NCBI GenBank assembly: GCA_948144175.1
Contig: CANXME010002057.1
Coordinates: 395,501-459,500 of the forward strand
DNA length: 64,000 nucleotides
From: Closterium sp. NIES-65
Lineage: Eukaryota; Streptophyta; Zygnematophyceae; Desmidiales; Closteriaceae
Direction: 5' to 3'
Within the stretch, counting starts at the first letter, position 1. Each line of letters opens with the position of its first letter. Below the pieces are notes generated by a model. It did not search any database. It was not told the DNA's origin and worked only from the letters and a program-made list of their open reading frames with translations. The translations under genes were made by a program, and so were the position numbers. Of this stretch, positions 31,201-43,260 are shown piece by piece.

Positions 31201-34161
31201 GGGGGAGGGGGGAGGGAAGGAGTGCAGTAGGGGAAGAGACGGTAGAAGGGGACGGACTCGTCGAACGTGACGTCCTGGGAGGACAGAACACGACGAGAGG
31301 AGGGGTGGTAAAACTGCCACCCTGGGGCGTCAGTGGGGAAGCCAAGGAAGACACGGGGAGCAGCACGAGGGGACAGCTTGTCCGCAGACAAGTCGCGGAC
31401 AAACGCCCGAGATCCCCAGACACAGAACACAGACGCATCGCCAACCTTCCCCGTCCACAGCAAGGCTGGGGACATCGCAGGCCGAGAGACCCGGGGGTGA
31501 AGGTTGAGCTGATGCGCCGCGTACCTCACCGCAAACGGCCACAGAAAATGGGGGGCAGCCGCATGCATCATGGACGTACGAGCGACATCCATGACCATGC
31601 CAATGCGGCGCTCAGCAATCCCATTTTGCTGTGGTGAGTCCGGAAGCGTGAAGGTCTGGCGGATCCCCCGTGCACGACAGTAGTCTCGCAGAAGGCGAGA
31701 AGAGAACTCTCCGCCTCTGTCCGAGTGCAGACGCAGAACAGGAAAGTCCGAGCCGAAGCTCTTCCTGAGCTGGAGACGAGCCTCGCGGATCCAGTCAATC
31801 AGCACCTCAGTGACCGCACCCTTGTTGCGCAAGGGGAGGACTGTGGTGTAACGCGAGTAGTCGTCAACCACCAACAGGAAGTAGCGCTCGTAACCCTGCC
31901 CACGGACGGGGGCTGGGCCCCACACATCCATGTGAAGCGTCTGCAGGGGAGCCTCTGTCGGGGGGAAGTGGGAGGAGTGAGGAGTAGCCCGGAGGCGACC
32001 CTCGACACAGGGGACACAGGAAGGTCCTGGCCCGGAGGGGAGAGGAGGGAGAGACTGGGGAAGACCAGAGACAAGGACACGGGAAGCCATGCTCCGAAGA
32101 CGGGGCAAGGAGGGGTGGCCAAGACGGTGGTGCCACAGGAGAGTCTCGTGAGACAGGAGGCGACAAGAACAGGGGGCAGACTCAGGACCTGACCGGGACG
32201 CAGCAGCAAGCACCTGACCCGACGCAGCCACCTCACCAGACGCAGGGACAGGAGGAGACTCAACGGCCAGGGTGTAGAGACTCGACCCCGGCCGACGCGA
32301 GAAGGTGGCCAGGTGTCGGCCTGTGCGTGCCTCCGTGCAGTGGGTCACCCGCTGACTCGCAGGAGTGAACTGGTGAACCCCCACATCCTGCAGGTCCGCT
32401 CCACTCACCAAGTTCGTAGAGAACGAGGGAAGGTACAGACCCGACAGGGTGCCCGAAGGGGCAGCCGGACACGGGAGGACAGTGGAGAAGTGAGACAGGA
32501 CAGGACCCCCAGAGGGGTCAGCAAGGGTGACCGCAACCGGCCGGCAGAGCGGCGTAAGGGTAGTGCGGTCTCGAAAGAAGGAGCGAGAGGCTCCGGAGTC
32601 AAGTGTGAAAGTGAGGGAGGACGAGGACGACGTAGTACCTGAGAGCGCAGTCTCACCAGTACCTGAGAGCACAGACGCACTGGCACCTAGAGCAGCAGCC
32701 TGACAAGCACCTAGCGCAGCAGTACCAATGCCCGGGTCGGGCTGGAAACAACGGTAACCCTCATTCTCCTCACTATAATCCACAACATACATAGCAGCAA
32801 GGATAGCATCAAAATCAAGATCAAAGATCGCTACACCAGCCCTGAGAAGCTCATCCCAGCGAGGGATCTCACTAGCCCCAGGGAACTGCTGACGCCAAGC
32901 GTCCGTCAGGCGGCCAAAGCAGCGCTGGGTGGCGTGGGCACCCCCACACTGCTCACCCGCGCGGTCGCCGGAACGAAGAACGTAGGTGCAGGGACCAGTA
33001 CCCCCACCCCTCTGACGTCTAGCGTACCACTCACGAAGCTGCTGAGGCGGAGGGATGTCCCGCGAGCGCTGCTGCTGCTGCCGCTGCGAGCGCTGGCCAC
33101 CACCACCGCCGCTACGCTGCTGGGTACCACCTCGACCAGCTCCACCTCCTCCACCACCACCGCCTCCTCCGCTGCCGCCTCCACCGCCTCCACCTCCGCC
33201 GCCTCCACCACCGCCGCTGCCTCCACCACCACCGCTGGCACTACCACCACCGTCTCCGCCACTGCTGCCACCCCCACCACCACCCCCGCCACTAGTCTCG
33301 CCGCCACCCCCACTCCCTTCGCCGCCACCGCCGCCATCGCCACCGCCCCCTCCAGCTCCACCCGCGCCCTTGCCCCCCTTGCCCTTGCTGGAGCGACGTC
33401 TCCCACTAGGGGCAGACGCCGCGCCGATCGACTCAAGACCAAGCAGGTCGGCAGCAGCAGCAGAGGCAACAGAGGGCAGCAAGGGGGAAGGAGAGCACCC
33501 CTCAAAGATGGGGGTGCGAGGGTCACCACGAGAAGCACCTACAGCGACTATGCTCTTCTCCGCTGCGAGGAGGGCCTTCTCGAGGAGGTCGACGGTGAGG
33601 GTGGTGGGACAGACTGCGAGAAAGTGGTCCCTGACGACGCGAAGGGAGTCAGGGAGGCGCGCGACTACGTAGTAGAGAGCGATGTACATGGGGGGGGGGG
33701 TTCTTAGCGCAGAACTCAGCAGGAAGGGCGGCGCGGTAGCGAGTGTCACTAGTGCGGAGGTGCGTAATGAGGTCAGCGACAGTGGGAAAGGCAGAGAGGT
33801 CAGGAAAGAGGTAGGGAAGCATGAGACGGCTCAGTGCAGCAGTGGCAGGGGAGGAGTAGCGCGCAACTACAGCGTCGTACAAGGTCTGAGCACTCTTGTA
33901 CTGACTAAAGTGCGCACGCTCAGAGGTAGGGAGGTGGCGACGCTCAGCAAGACGTGCAGCAGCATCGCGGGTGGCCCACTTAGAGCGGACAGTGGGATCA
34001 GCATCAGCAGCAGGAGCAGGAGAGGCGCCAGAGGTGAGGTCAAAGAGAGAAAGGTCGTCAGCCCTGTCGCACTGTAAGAACAGGTGCAGGTCGTCTAACC
34101 AGACCTCAAAATCAATGGCGCGACCCTCAGCGTCAAAAGCTAGGACACTAGGGGTAGCCAT
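28257..34161 (-). pseudogene. Copia B gag-pol polyprotein, nearly intact
   Basis: Starts at MATPSVLAFDAEG (ATG 34161). The N-terminal gag domain (DVWLDDLHLFLQ-type) is followed by a frameshift at a run of ten Gs (33689-33700), after which a frame of about 1670 codons continues. In order: a Gly-rich segment (33100-33400), LREWYARRQ, a C-x13-C-x3-H-x4-C motif (about 32900-32990), protease DSGAS (about 32595), GAG-pre-integrase (32060-32160), integrase (31930-31600), an Ala/Gly/Pro-rich linker with LREWFARRW (about 30750), RT with YVDD (about 29240) and RNase H. Two nonsense codons lie in RNase H: TAG for Trp in DASW (28719-28721) and TAG for Gln in MAAQELRW (near 28573). Ends at 28257. Confidence 0.92.
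33090..33400 (-). repeat. Gly-codon (CCACCG) repeat in copia B gag
   Basis: Low-complexity trinucleotide tract encoding long Gly runs broken by single Ser or Ala. The equivalent tract in copia A is 40010-40270. Confidence 0.95.
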
Positions 34162-34199
34162 GGCGACGACAGTGACGTAGTGCAAGCAGTAGGGAAAGA

Positions 34200-35176
34200 G
34201 CTCGCAGTGTCAGTGGGACTGTGCTCACTAGGCAGGGCAGGTCGTGCAGCTATGCAGAAAGGCGGCTCAGCGACCGGGCGGCTCGGGTGCACAGCGGCTC
34301 GGCTCCCGGGCGGCTCGGTGGCTGAGCGGCTCGAGCGCAGGGCGGCTCGGCTCCCGGGCGGCTCGGCGGTAGGGCGGCTCGGGTGCAGGGCGGCTCGGCT
34401 CCCGGGCGGCTCGGCAGCAGGGCGGCTCGGGTCCCGGGCGGCTCGGCTGCTGGGGCGGCTCGGCTGCTGGGGCGGCTCGGCCAGGAGATGCAGGGGCGGG
34501 GCCGTCAGGTGCAGCGGCGGGTCGACTGGTGCAGTGGCGGGCCGGCAGGTGCAGCGGCGGGCCGGCAGGTGCAGCGGCGGGCCGGCAGGTGCAGGCGGCG
34601 GGCCGTAGGGTGCAGCGGCGGGCCGTAGGGTGCAGCGGCGGGCCGGCAGGTGCAGCGGCGGGGCCGTCAGGTGAAGCGGCGGGCCGCTGGGTGCAGCGGC
34701 GGGCCGGCAGGTGCAGCGGCGGGCCGGCAGGAGCAGCGGCGGGCCGGCAGGAGCAGCGGCGGGGCCGTCAGGTGAGGCGGCGGGCCGGCAGGAGCAGCGG
34801 CGGGCCGTAGGGTGCAGCGGCGGGGCCGTCAGAGGTGGCGGGCCGTAGGGTGCAGCGGCGGGCCGTAGGGTGCAGCGGCGGGGCCGTCAGAGGCGGCGGC
34901 GGGGCCGCGGCAGTAGAGGCGGGGCCGCGTCAGGGGAGGCGGCGGGGCCGCGTCAAGGGAGGCGGCGGGGCCGCGTCAGGGGAGGCGGCGGGGCCGCGTC
35001 AAGCAGGCGGCGGGGCCGCGATCAGGAGAGGTGGCGGGGCCGCGTCTGAGGGACAGCGGGGCCGCGAGGGAAAAGGCGACCCGAGGGGTCGCTAAAAAAA
35101 AAAAAAAAAAAAAAAAAGGGCGCGCCTCGGGGCGCGCTTCGGTGGGCCCTAAAAAAAACGGTCCTAAGGCAGGACC
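34200..35176 (-). repeat. GC-rich repeat leader of copia B with three hairpins
   Basis: Tandem GCGGCTCGG units (34260-34480) then GGGCCGGCAGGTGCAGCGGC-type units (34490-34900) and GGCGGGGCCGCGTCA units (34900-35070). Next to the PBS are hairpins 35160-35176 (GGTCC/GGACC), 35120-35137 (GCGCGCC/GGCGCGC, perfect 7-bp stem) and 35076-35092 (GCGACCC/GGGTCGC), with 24 As at 35094-35117. Confidence 0.88.
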
Positions 35177-35320
35177 CGCTCTATACCATGTGAAGCAAGG
35201 AAAACAGGAATGAGAATGACTAAGTCAGAGTTGGGTACAAATACAACCCTAGATAGCTGTACCCCATATGTGATACCCCACTATAGCCTACAAACATGCA
35301 TCAGCTATAATACTCTGACA

Positions 35321-38300
35321 GTAGGTGAGCCAGCGAAGCTCCTGGGCAGCCATGGCCGTGGCGTAGATCTCAGCCTCACAGCTGGAGCTGAGAACCGAAG
35401 AAGAGCGAGTAGAGCACCAAGAGACAGAGCCAGAGCCAAGACTGAAGGTGTAACCCTGAGACGACCGCTGAGTAGCCTGGTCGTCAGCCCAAGAAGCGTC
35501 TGAGTGCCCAGTGAGCACAGGCCGCTCTCGCCCTCCAAGCACTAGCCCCATGCCCGACGTACTGCACAAGTAGCGCAACACCCTCTTAGCTGCATCCATG
35601 TGCTCCTTCCGGTGACGGCCGGGAGCAACATAGCGTGCAAAAATGCTGAGAGGGTATGCGAGGTCAGGTCGTGTGCAGGTCATCAGGTACATGAGGCAGC
35701 CCACAAGCTCTGGATACGGACCACTCGACTCTACGGACTCATCCGAAGGCAGAGCTGAGAGCGAGTGTCCCGTAGGCAGAGGAGTGGACTGAGGCGAGGA
35801 GTACGTGAAGCCGAAGCGCTGAAGGACCTGCTGCACCATGTGTGACTGAGTCAGGGTAACGGTGCGGCGTGCTCTGTCCCGGGTGATCCGCAAGCCAAGA
35901 TAGCTTGTCAGTTCACCCAGGTCTGTGCACGTGTGTCTCTTCTGCAGCTCGGACTTCACGTGGGCGAGTGCGGCAGTGTCCGCAGTGGCAAAGACCAAGT
36001 CGTCGACGTACACGAGGATGTAGAACGGCGGCAGCGAGGTGTCGGTGCGCAGAAACAGCGACGGGTCAGCAGTAGAAGGAGCAAACCCAAGAGCCGCAAG
36101 TGTTGTCCTCAGTGTGTCGTGCCACTCACGTGGCGCCTAGCGGAGACCGTAAACTGGCCGCCGGAGGCTCCACTGGGTACCAGGAGGGAACGACCCAGTG
36201 AAGCCAGGTGGGCGGCGCAGCCAGATCTCCTCGTGCAGGCGGCCCTGCAGGAAAGCAGTGCTGAAGTCAAGAGAGTGTAGCTCGTAGTCACGCTGAGCAG
36301 CGACGTGCAGTAGAACCCGAAGAGTGGTAATCTTCGGGGTCGGGGAGAAGGTCTGGAAGAAGTCAACTCCCTGTCGCTGACTGAAGCCACGAGCCACGTA
36401 GCGCGCCTTGAAGACAGGCGGAGAACTCGGCGGCCGCTTCACCCTGAAGATCCACATGCCACTGACAATGTTCGCCCCAGGAGGGGGAACAGCGTCAACG
36501 TAGGTGCCTATGGACTTCCAGGAAGCCATCTCTGCGTCCATGGCTGACTGCCACTGAGAGGAGTAGGGACCGGCCATCGCCTCTGCGTAAGAGCGTGGGG
36601 TCGGGATGTCTAGAGCATCCGGGTCTCCCTCAGGGGCAACAAGCATGGACACGAGATGGGGCAAAGCGGCGGCAAAGCACTGAAACTCCTCCTGCCTGTC
36701 CTCAAGGACGTCCGTGCCAAGAGCACAGTCACCGCCGACGGACGGAGGACAGGCAGACGCAGACGCAGCAGACGCAGACTCAGCAACAAGACTGGCAGCG
36801 TAGTCTAAACGACACGCAGCAGCAAAGTCGACCAGCTCAGCAAAAAGGGCATACGCAGCAGCGGACTCAAAGGAAGGGTCAGTGACAAGAGTAGCAAGAA
36901 GACGCGTGACAGTAGGACAGGCAGCACGGCGAGAGTCCGACTCCGGGTCGGCAAGTGTAGGAAGAGAAGACTGAGGAGGAGAAGGCAAAGGGGCACGCAG
37001 AGGAGCAGTGGAGGGACGCAGAGACATCCCGTGTGTGCCAGGGACAGAAGGAGGACGCTGACGCGAACCGCGACCACTAGGGCGAGCAGGTCGGACTGGC
37101 GACGCAGGGCGGGACGCAGGCTCACGACGCTCAACAAGACCTGCAGTAGGACCAGTGTAGGGAGAAGGAGAAGGCAGGGGAGAGGCGGGCTGTAACTGTG
37201 ACTGCGACGGGACAGGCTGTGGGTACTCTACGGGAGGAGAAGGACCAGTGGAAGGTGGGAGACCAAGAACCTGCTGAAGGAGCGGAACGAAGTACGGCCG
37301 AGGTTGCGCAGCACCGCCAGAGAGAGCAGGGACAGCACCAACACCTCCGGAGGCAGCACCAGCACCAGTAGCAGCTCCAGCTCCAGCACCTCCAGCAGCA
37401 CCAGAAGTACCCTCAGTAGGACCGACAGTCGTAGTCTCAGCGCCAGCACCCGCAGCAGCTCCAGCTCCAGAGGCACCCCCGGGCCCGGCAGCTCCAGTAC
37501 TCTCAGTACGAGCACCTCCGGGACCCGTGGTACCAGCTCCCTCGGCAGCAACAGAACCTCCAGCACCCGTAGCACCCCCAGCTCCAGCAGCTCGCCTCCA
37601 GCGTCGGGCAAACCACTCACGCAGCTCCAGAGGAGAGAGCGGCTCGCGGCACGAAGAACGGTCCGGAGAACCACTAGGAACAGAAGCAGCAGGCACAGCA
37701 CTCCCAGACGCAGTACCCCCAGGCTCAGCACCCCCAGGCTCAGCACCCCCAGGCTCAGCACCCCCAGGCTGAGCACCCCCAGGCTCAGCACCCCAAGGCA
37801 CAGCACCCCAGGGCACAGCACCCCCAGGCTCAGCACCCCCAGTCTCAGCACCCCCAGGCTCAGCACCCCCAGGCTCAGCACCCCCAGGCTCAGCACCCCC
37901 AGTCTCAGCACCCCAAGGCTCCGCACCCGCAGCAGCACCAGAGTCACCAGTGACCTCAACAGGCTCGACTGCGTCTACCTGAGACACACCTGAAGGGGCA
38001 GGACCCTGAGGGGGGAGGGGGTCTACCGGGGGGGGGGACCTGGGACCAGGAAGAGGGGCGGCGGTGGGAGGGACGGAGTGCGGTAGGGGAAGAGCCGGTA
38101 GAAGGGAACCGACTCGTCGAACGTGACGTCCTGGGAGGACAGAACACGACGAGAGGTGGGGTGGTAAAACTGCCACCCAGGCGCGTCAGGGGGGAAACCC
38201 AGGAAGACGCAAGGAGCAGCACGAGGGGACAGCTTGTTCGCAGACAAGTCGCGGACAAACGCCCGAGATCCCCAGACACGGAACGCCGACGCATCGCCAA

Positions 38301-41053
38301 CCTTCCCCGTCCACAGCAAAGCTGGGGAGGTCTCCGGTTTGGAGACCCTGGGCTGAAGGTTGATCTGATGCGCTGCGTACCGAACCGCAAACGGCCACAG
38401 AAAATGGGGGGCAGCCGCATGCACCATGGACGTACGGGCGACGTCCATGACAATGCCGATGCGGCGCTCAGCAATCCCATTCTGCTGTGGAGAGTCCGGA
38501 AGCGTGAAGGTCTGGCGGATGCCTCGCGCCTGACAGTAGGCTCGCAGAAGGCCGGAGGAGAACTCTCCGCCTATGTCCGAGTGCAGACCCAAAAAAGGAA
38601 AGTCCGAGCCGAAGCTCCGCCTGAGCTGGAGACGAGCTGCGCGGATCCAGTCGATCAACACCTCAGTGACCTCACCCTTGCTGCGCAAGGGGAAGACTGT
38701 GGTGTAACGCGAGTAGTCGTCAACCACCAGCAAGAAGTAGCGCTCGTGACCTTGTCCACGGACGCGGGCTGGGCCCCACACGTCCATGTAAAGCGTCTGC
38801 ATCGGGGCCTCCGTCGGAGGAAACGGGGAGGAGAGAGGGGTAGCCCGTAGGCGACCCTCGACACAGGGGACACAGGGAGGGCCAGGCCCCGGAGGAAGGG
38901 GAGGGAGGGACCGGGGAAGACCAGAGACAAGAAGGCGAGAGGCCATGCCCCGGAGACGAGGCAGGGAGGGGTGACCCACGCGGTGGTGCCACAGGAGGGT
39001 CTCGTGGGACAGGAGGCGACACGAGCAGGGGGCAGTTGCAGGACCAGACCTGGACGCTGCAGCAAACACCTGACCCGACGCAGCTACCTGACCAGACGCA
39101 GGAGGAGGAGACGGAACAGTGAGTGTGTACAGGCTCGACCCCGGCCCACGTGTGAACGTGGTCAAGTGTCGACCCGTGTCCGCGTCCGTGCAGTGGGTGT
39201 CCTGACGGCGCGCAAGGGTGAACTGGTCAACCCCTGCATCCTGTAGGTCAGCACCCGCCACCAAGTTCGTAGAGAACGAGGGGAGGTAGAGACCGGATAG
39301 GGAGCCAGACGGGACCGCAGGGCACGGAAGGACAGTGGAGTAGCGAGCCAGAACAGGACCCCCAGAGGGGTTCGCCAGGGAGACTGCCACTGGCCGACTA
39401 AGCGGCGTGAGTGTGGTGCGGTCTCGAAAGAAGGAGCGAGACGCTCCTGAGTCAAGAGTGAAGGTGAGAGAGGGCGGAGCCGACGCAGTACCTGAGAGAG
39501 CAGACTCACCAGCACCTGGGGACAACGACTCACTGGCACCTAGAGCAGCAGCCTCAACAGCACCTAGAGTCGTAACCTCAACAGCACCTGGAGCAGTAGC
39601 CTCAACAGCACCTAGAGCCGCAGTACCAATTCCCGGGTCGGGCGGGAAACACCGGTAACAGTCACCCTCCTCACTAATAGTCACAGCATACATGGCACGA
39701 AGAATAGCATCAAAGTCAAGATCAAAGATAGCTACTCCTGCCCTAGACAGCTGGTCCCAGCGAGGGATCTCAGAGGCGTCAGGAAACTGGCGGCGCCAAG
39801 CGTCAGTCAGGCGGCCGAAGCAGCGCTGGGGGGGGTGTGGACCACCACACGGCTCACCCGCACGGTCGCCAGTGCGCAGGACGTAGGTGCACGGACCAGT
39901 ACCCCCACCCCTCTGACGTGCAGCGTACCACTCACGGAGTTGCTGCGGGGAGAGGGTCTCCTGACCACGCTGCTGCTGCTGGCGCTGACCACCACCGGAA
40001 CCACTCCTCCGCGGCGAGCCACGACCTCCGCCGCTGCCACCTCCGCCGCCGCCGCCACCACCTCCGCTGCCACCGCCACTCCCACCGTCCCCCCCGCCAC
40101 CGCCGCCTTCGCCTCCACTCCCACCACCACCGCCGCTGCCGCCCCCGCCTCCACTGCCGCCGCTGACACCCCCACTCCCGCCACCACTCCCGCTACCACC
40201 CTCACCTCCTCCGCTGCCTCCACCGCCGCCTCCAACGCCCCCGCCGCCTCCACCACCGCCCCTGCCCCCCTTGCCCTTGCCAGAGCGACGTCTCCCACTG
40301 GGGGGCAGACGCCGCACCGACCGACTCAAAACCAACTAGGTCGGCCGTAGCAGCAGAGGCGACAGAGGGCAGGAGGGGGGAGGGGGAATACCCCTCAAAG
40401 ATGGGGGTGCGCGGGTCACCACGAGAGGCCCCTACAGCGAGAATGCTCTTCTCGGCTGCTAGGAGGGACTTCTCGAGGAGGTCAACAGTGAGAGTGGTGG
40501 GGCAGACTGAGAGTAAGTCGTCCCTGACTCCGCGAAGGGAGTCAGGGAGGCGGGTGACAATGTAGTAGAGAGTGAAGTACTGGGGGGGGGGGTTCTTGGC
40601 GCAGAACTCAGTAGGAAGCGCAGCACGGAAGCGAGCGTCACTAGTGCGCAGGTGGGTAATGAGGTCGGCGATTGTGGCAAAAGAAGCAAGGTCGGGAAAG
40701 AGGTACGGTAGCATGAGGCGGCTCAGTGCAGCAGTGGCAGGGGTGGAGTAGCGTGCAATAACTGCGTCGTACAAGGTCTGAGCACTCTTGTACGACCCAA
40801 AGTGTGCACGCTCAGAGGGAGGGAGGTGGCGACGCACAGCAAGACGTGCAGCAGCGTCGCGTGTGGCCCACTATGAGCGAACAGTGGCATCCTCAGTAGC
40901 AGCAGGGGCGGGAGAGGCACCAGAGGTGAGATCAAAGAGAGAGAGGCCGTCAGCTCTGTCGTACTGTAGGAAAAGCAGCAGGTCGTCTACCCACACGTCA
41001 AAGTCGATGGCTCTGCCCTCAGCGTCAAAGGTGAGGACACTGGGGGTAGCCAT
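35321..41053 (-). pseudogene. Copia A gag-pol polyprotein, disrupted
   Basis: ATG at 41053 (MATPSVLTFDAEG). Breaks seen: TAG after ATVRS (near 40872), a frameshift near 40310 before the Gly-rich segment, a frameshift near 38030 at a poly-G run in the IN-RT linker, and TAG in place of Gln before APREWHD (36137). Protease (DSGAS), integrase and RT (YVDD near 36010) are recognisable. The integrase motif SDRGGEF reads SDIGGEF, keeping the catalytic Asp but losing the Arg. The IN-RT linker holds a long run of GGAEP units (37700-37930). RNase H continues at 27918-27620. Confidence 0.9.
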
Positions 41054-41089
41054 GACAGCAGTAGGGTGAGGGCAGTGCGCAGAGTAAAG

Positions 41090-41992
41090 CTCAGTGCTCA
41101 CCAGACAGGGCAGTGCAGGCGGCTCGGGCGGCTCGGGTGGCTCGGGCGGCTCGGGCGGCTTGGGCGGCTCGGCTGCTGGGGCGGCTCGGCTGCTGGGGCG
41201 GCCCGGCTGCTGGGGCGGCTCGGCTGCTGGGGCGGCTCGGCTGCTGGGGCGGCTCGGCTGCTGGGGCGGCGCAGATGCTGGGGCGGCGGGGCTGGGAGAT
41301 GCAGCTGCGGGGCCGGGAGATGCAGTGGCGGGGCCGTCAGGGGTAGTGGCGGGGCCGGTAGGTGAAGCGGCGGGGCCGTCAGGTACAGCAGCGGGGCCGG
41401 CAGGTGAGACGGCGGGGCGTGCAGGTGCAGTAGCGGGGCCGTCAGGGGTAGTGGCGGGGCCGGTAGGTGCAGTGGCGGGGCCGTCGGAGGGGACGGCGGG
41501 GCCGTCAGGAGCAGCGGCGGGGCCGTCGGAGGGAACGGCGGGGCCGTCAGGTGCAGCGGCGGGGCCGTCAGGTGCAGCGGCGGGGCCGTCTGAAGCAGCG
41601 GCGGGGCCGGCAGAGGGGACAGCGGGGCCGTCGGGTGCAGCGGCGGGGCCGGCAGAGGGGACGGCGGGGCCGTCAAGCCCAGCGGAGGGGCCGGTAGGGG
41701 GGACGGCGGGGCCGTCGCAGGCGATCGCGGGGCCGTCAGAGACGGCGCCGGCGTCGCGAGGGTCAGAGGGGGGCGGCGCGCGACTGGAGGGCGGCACGCG
41801 CGACGCGGCGCGGCCGTCTAGGGGCGGCGCGACGAGGCCGCGTAGGTGGCGCGCCAAAAATTCGCGGGCGGCTCGACGCGATCGGGCCGCCAAAGGAAAA
41901 AAAAGGCCGAGCGCGACTCGGGCTAGGGCAGAGCGCGCTTTGGGTAGGACGGAATAGTAGATGGGCCCTAGGAACAGTTCCCACTAGGGAAC
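41090..41992 (-). repeat. GC-rich repeat leader of copia A
   Basis: Tandem GCGGCTCGGCTGCTGG units (41165-41290) and GGCGGGGCCGTCAGGTGCA units (41290-41740). A perfect GTTCCC/GGGAAC hairpin (41977-41992) abuts the PBS. On the minus strand the whole leader is open in the gag frame from about 41893, encoding DGPAAAP/DGPAVPS repeats joined to the gag ATG. Confidence 0.85.
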
Positions 41993-42144
41993 CTGCTCGA
42001 TACCATGTTGAGATAGAGGCGAGGAATGATGCACTATGAAATGAAACAAGTACAAGTACCAACCCTAATTGGGTTGTACCCCCTATGTGATACCCCACTA
42101 CAGCCTACATATATGCATCAGCAATATAATCATCTGACATGTCC

Positions 42145-42964
42145 GTACTGTCACGTCTGCGCCGGTCAAGTAGCAGCGCCACACTTTGAACGCATGCACG
42201 ATCGCGATCATTTCGCGGTCGTGTATCGGGTAATTTCGCTCGGGCGGATGCAGTTTTCGTGACTCGTATGCGATGGGTTGTAGGTCGTTGCCGAAGTCTT
42301 GTAGCAGTACGGCTCCGATGGCGATATCGCTTGTGTCGGTAACTACTTCGAACGGGCAATGTGGGTCGGCGATGCGCAGGACGGGCGGGGAACAGAGAAC
42401 ATTATTCAGGGCAGAGAACGCAGCACGCTCTTTCTCCCCCCACGTAAAAGCGACCCCCTTCCGCAGTAAGTCCGTCAGTGGGGCAGTTAATCGTGCAATG
42501 TTGAGGACGAACCGACGAACATAATTAACGAACCCTAAAAAACTCTGCAGTTCCGTGATGTTCGTCGGGGGACGCCACGCTTTTACCGTATCCAGCTTCT
42601 TTGGGTCGATTTCAACTCTAGCCGCCGAAATAGCGTGCCCCAAAAATTCTAGTTTGTCCCGAAAAAACTCGCACTTAGAGCCCTTGGTGAGTAATCGATG
42701 TTCCTCTAAAACTTTAAATACTGCTTCGAGATCCGCTAAATGCTGCTGCTTGTCGCGACTGTGGACGAGGATGTCGTCGAGGTAAACTATCACGCATTTA
42801 TCTAAGAGTGGCCTAAACGCCTCGTTCATGGTCATCTGAAATGTTGCGGGCGCGATGATCATCCCGAAAGGCATTACCGTGTACTCAAACGACATGTACC
42901 TAGTCCTAAATGTTGTCTTGGCGCAGTCCGATGGTTCGACCCGAATGTGATGGTAACCCCCCCG
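42145..42964 (-). pseudogene. Chromovirus reverse transcriptase and RNase H start
   Basis: Encodes GGYHHIRVEPSDCAKTTF, MPFGM, VIVYLDDILVHS (the catalytic YLDD), the thumb and connection (FLGFVNYVRRF) and the start of RNase H (FEVVTDTSDIAIGAVL). It is open throughout this segment. Bounded by the MITE at 42967 and by copia A at 42139. Confidence 0.93.
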
Positions 42965-42966
42965 TA

Positions 42967-43258
42967 CCGTCATCGCCCGGATAGAAGACATATATGTCTT
43001 ATCTTATACATTAGAAAAAAAGCTTGCTGTGTCTTGTAATTGGGACGGTTTAGGGTGTCTTATAATTCTTGTAAATGGACAAAAAACCGTTTAGAAGATA
43101 CCCCCTAGTCATAAGATTGCCCCTTATCCCTATACTGGCTTAACTTGTACACACCGACAGTTGTCTTATAATCAGGAACACCCATCTATAAGAAACACCC
43201 ATTTTAACGACACCCCATGTCTTCAATTCGACACTGTCTTATATCCGGGCGATGACGG
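42967..43258. mobile_element. TA-flanked MITE (292 bp) in the chromovirus RT
   Basis: Terminal inverted repeats of 24 bp with one mismatch: left starts CCGTCATCGCCCGG at 42967, right ends CCGGGCGATGACGG at 43258. TA at 42965-42966 and 43259-43260 is the target duplication, as in Tc1/mariner and Stowaway elements. The AT-rich interior has many GTCTTAT/GTCTTGT motifs. It splits the RT frame between FSKIDL and GGYHHIRV. No coding capacity. Confidence 0.92.
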
Positions 43259-43260
43259 TA

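Larger units (their letters stand above)
27919..35320 (-). mobile_element. Copia element B (7.4 kb, near complete)
   Basis: LTRs 27919-28050 and 35189-35320 (132 bp) differ at three positions. TSD GTAGG at 27914-27918 and 35321-35325, inside the RNase H of copia A. PBS 35177-35188 (TGGTATAGAGCG in sense). This is the most complete copia copy in the window, with leader, gag, PR, IN, RT and RNase H. Confidence 0.94.
20404..42139 (-). mobile_element. Copia element A (about 7.5 kb without its own insertions)
   Basis: Ty1/copia element on the minus strand, inserted in the chromovirus RNase H with TSD TGTCC (20399-20403 and 42140-42144). 5' LTR 42006-42139 (134 bp). PBS 41993-42005 (TGGTATCGAGCAG in sense) abuts the LTR. 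The 3' LTR is split by copia C into 20404-20478 and 27337-27399. Copia B interrupts its RNase H at 27919-35320. The LTR halves differ at only one or two positions from the 5' LTR, although the coding region has several breaks. Confidence 0.93.

Noticed and set aside
41094..41957. 287-codon plus-strand frame rich in Ala-Gly-Pro-Ser
   Set aside because: It is a translation of the copia A leader minisatellite on the antisense strand.
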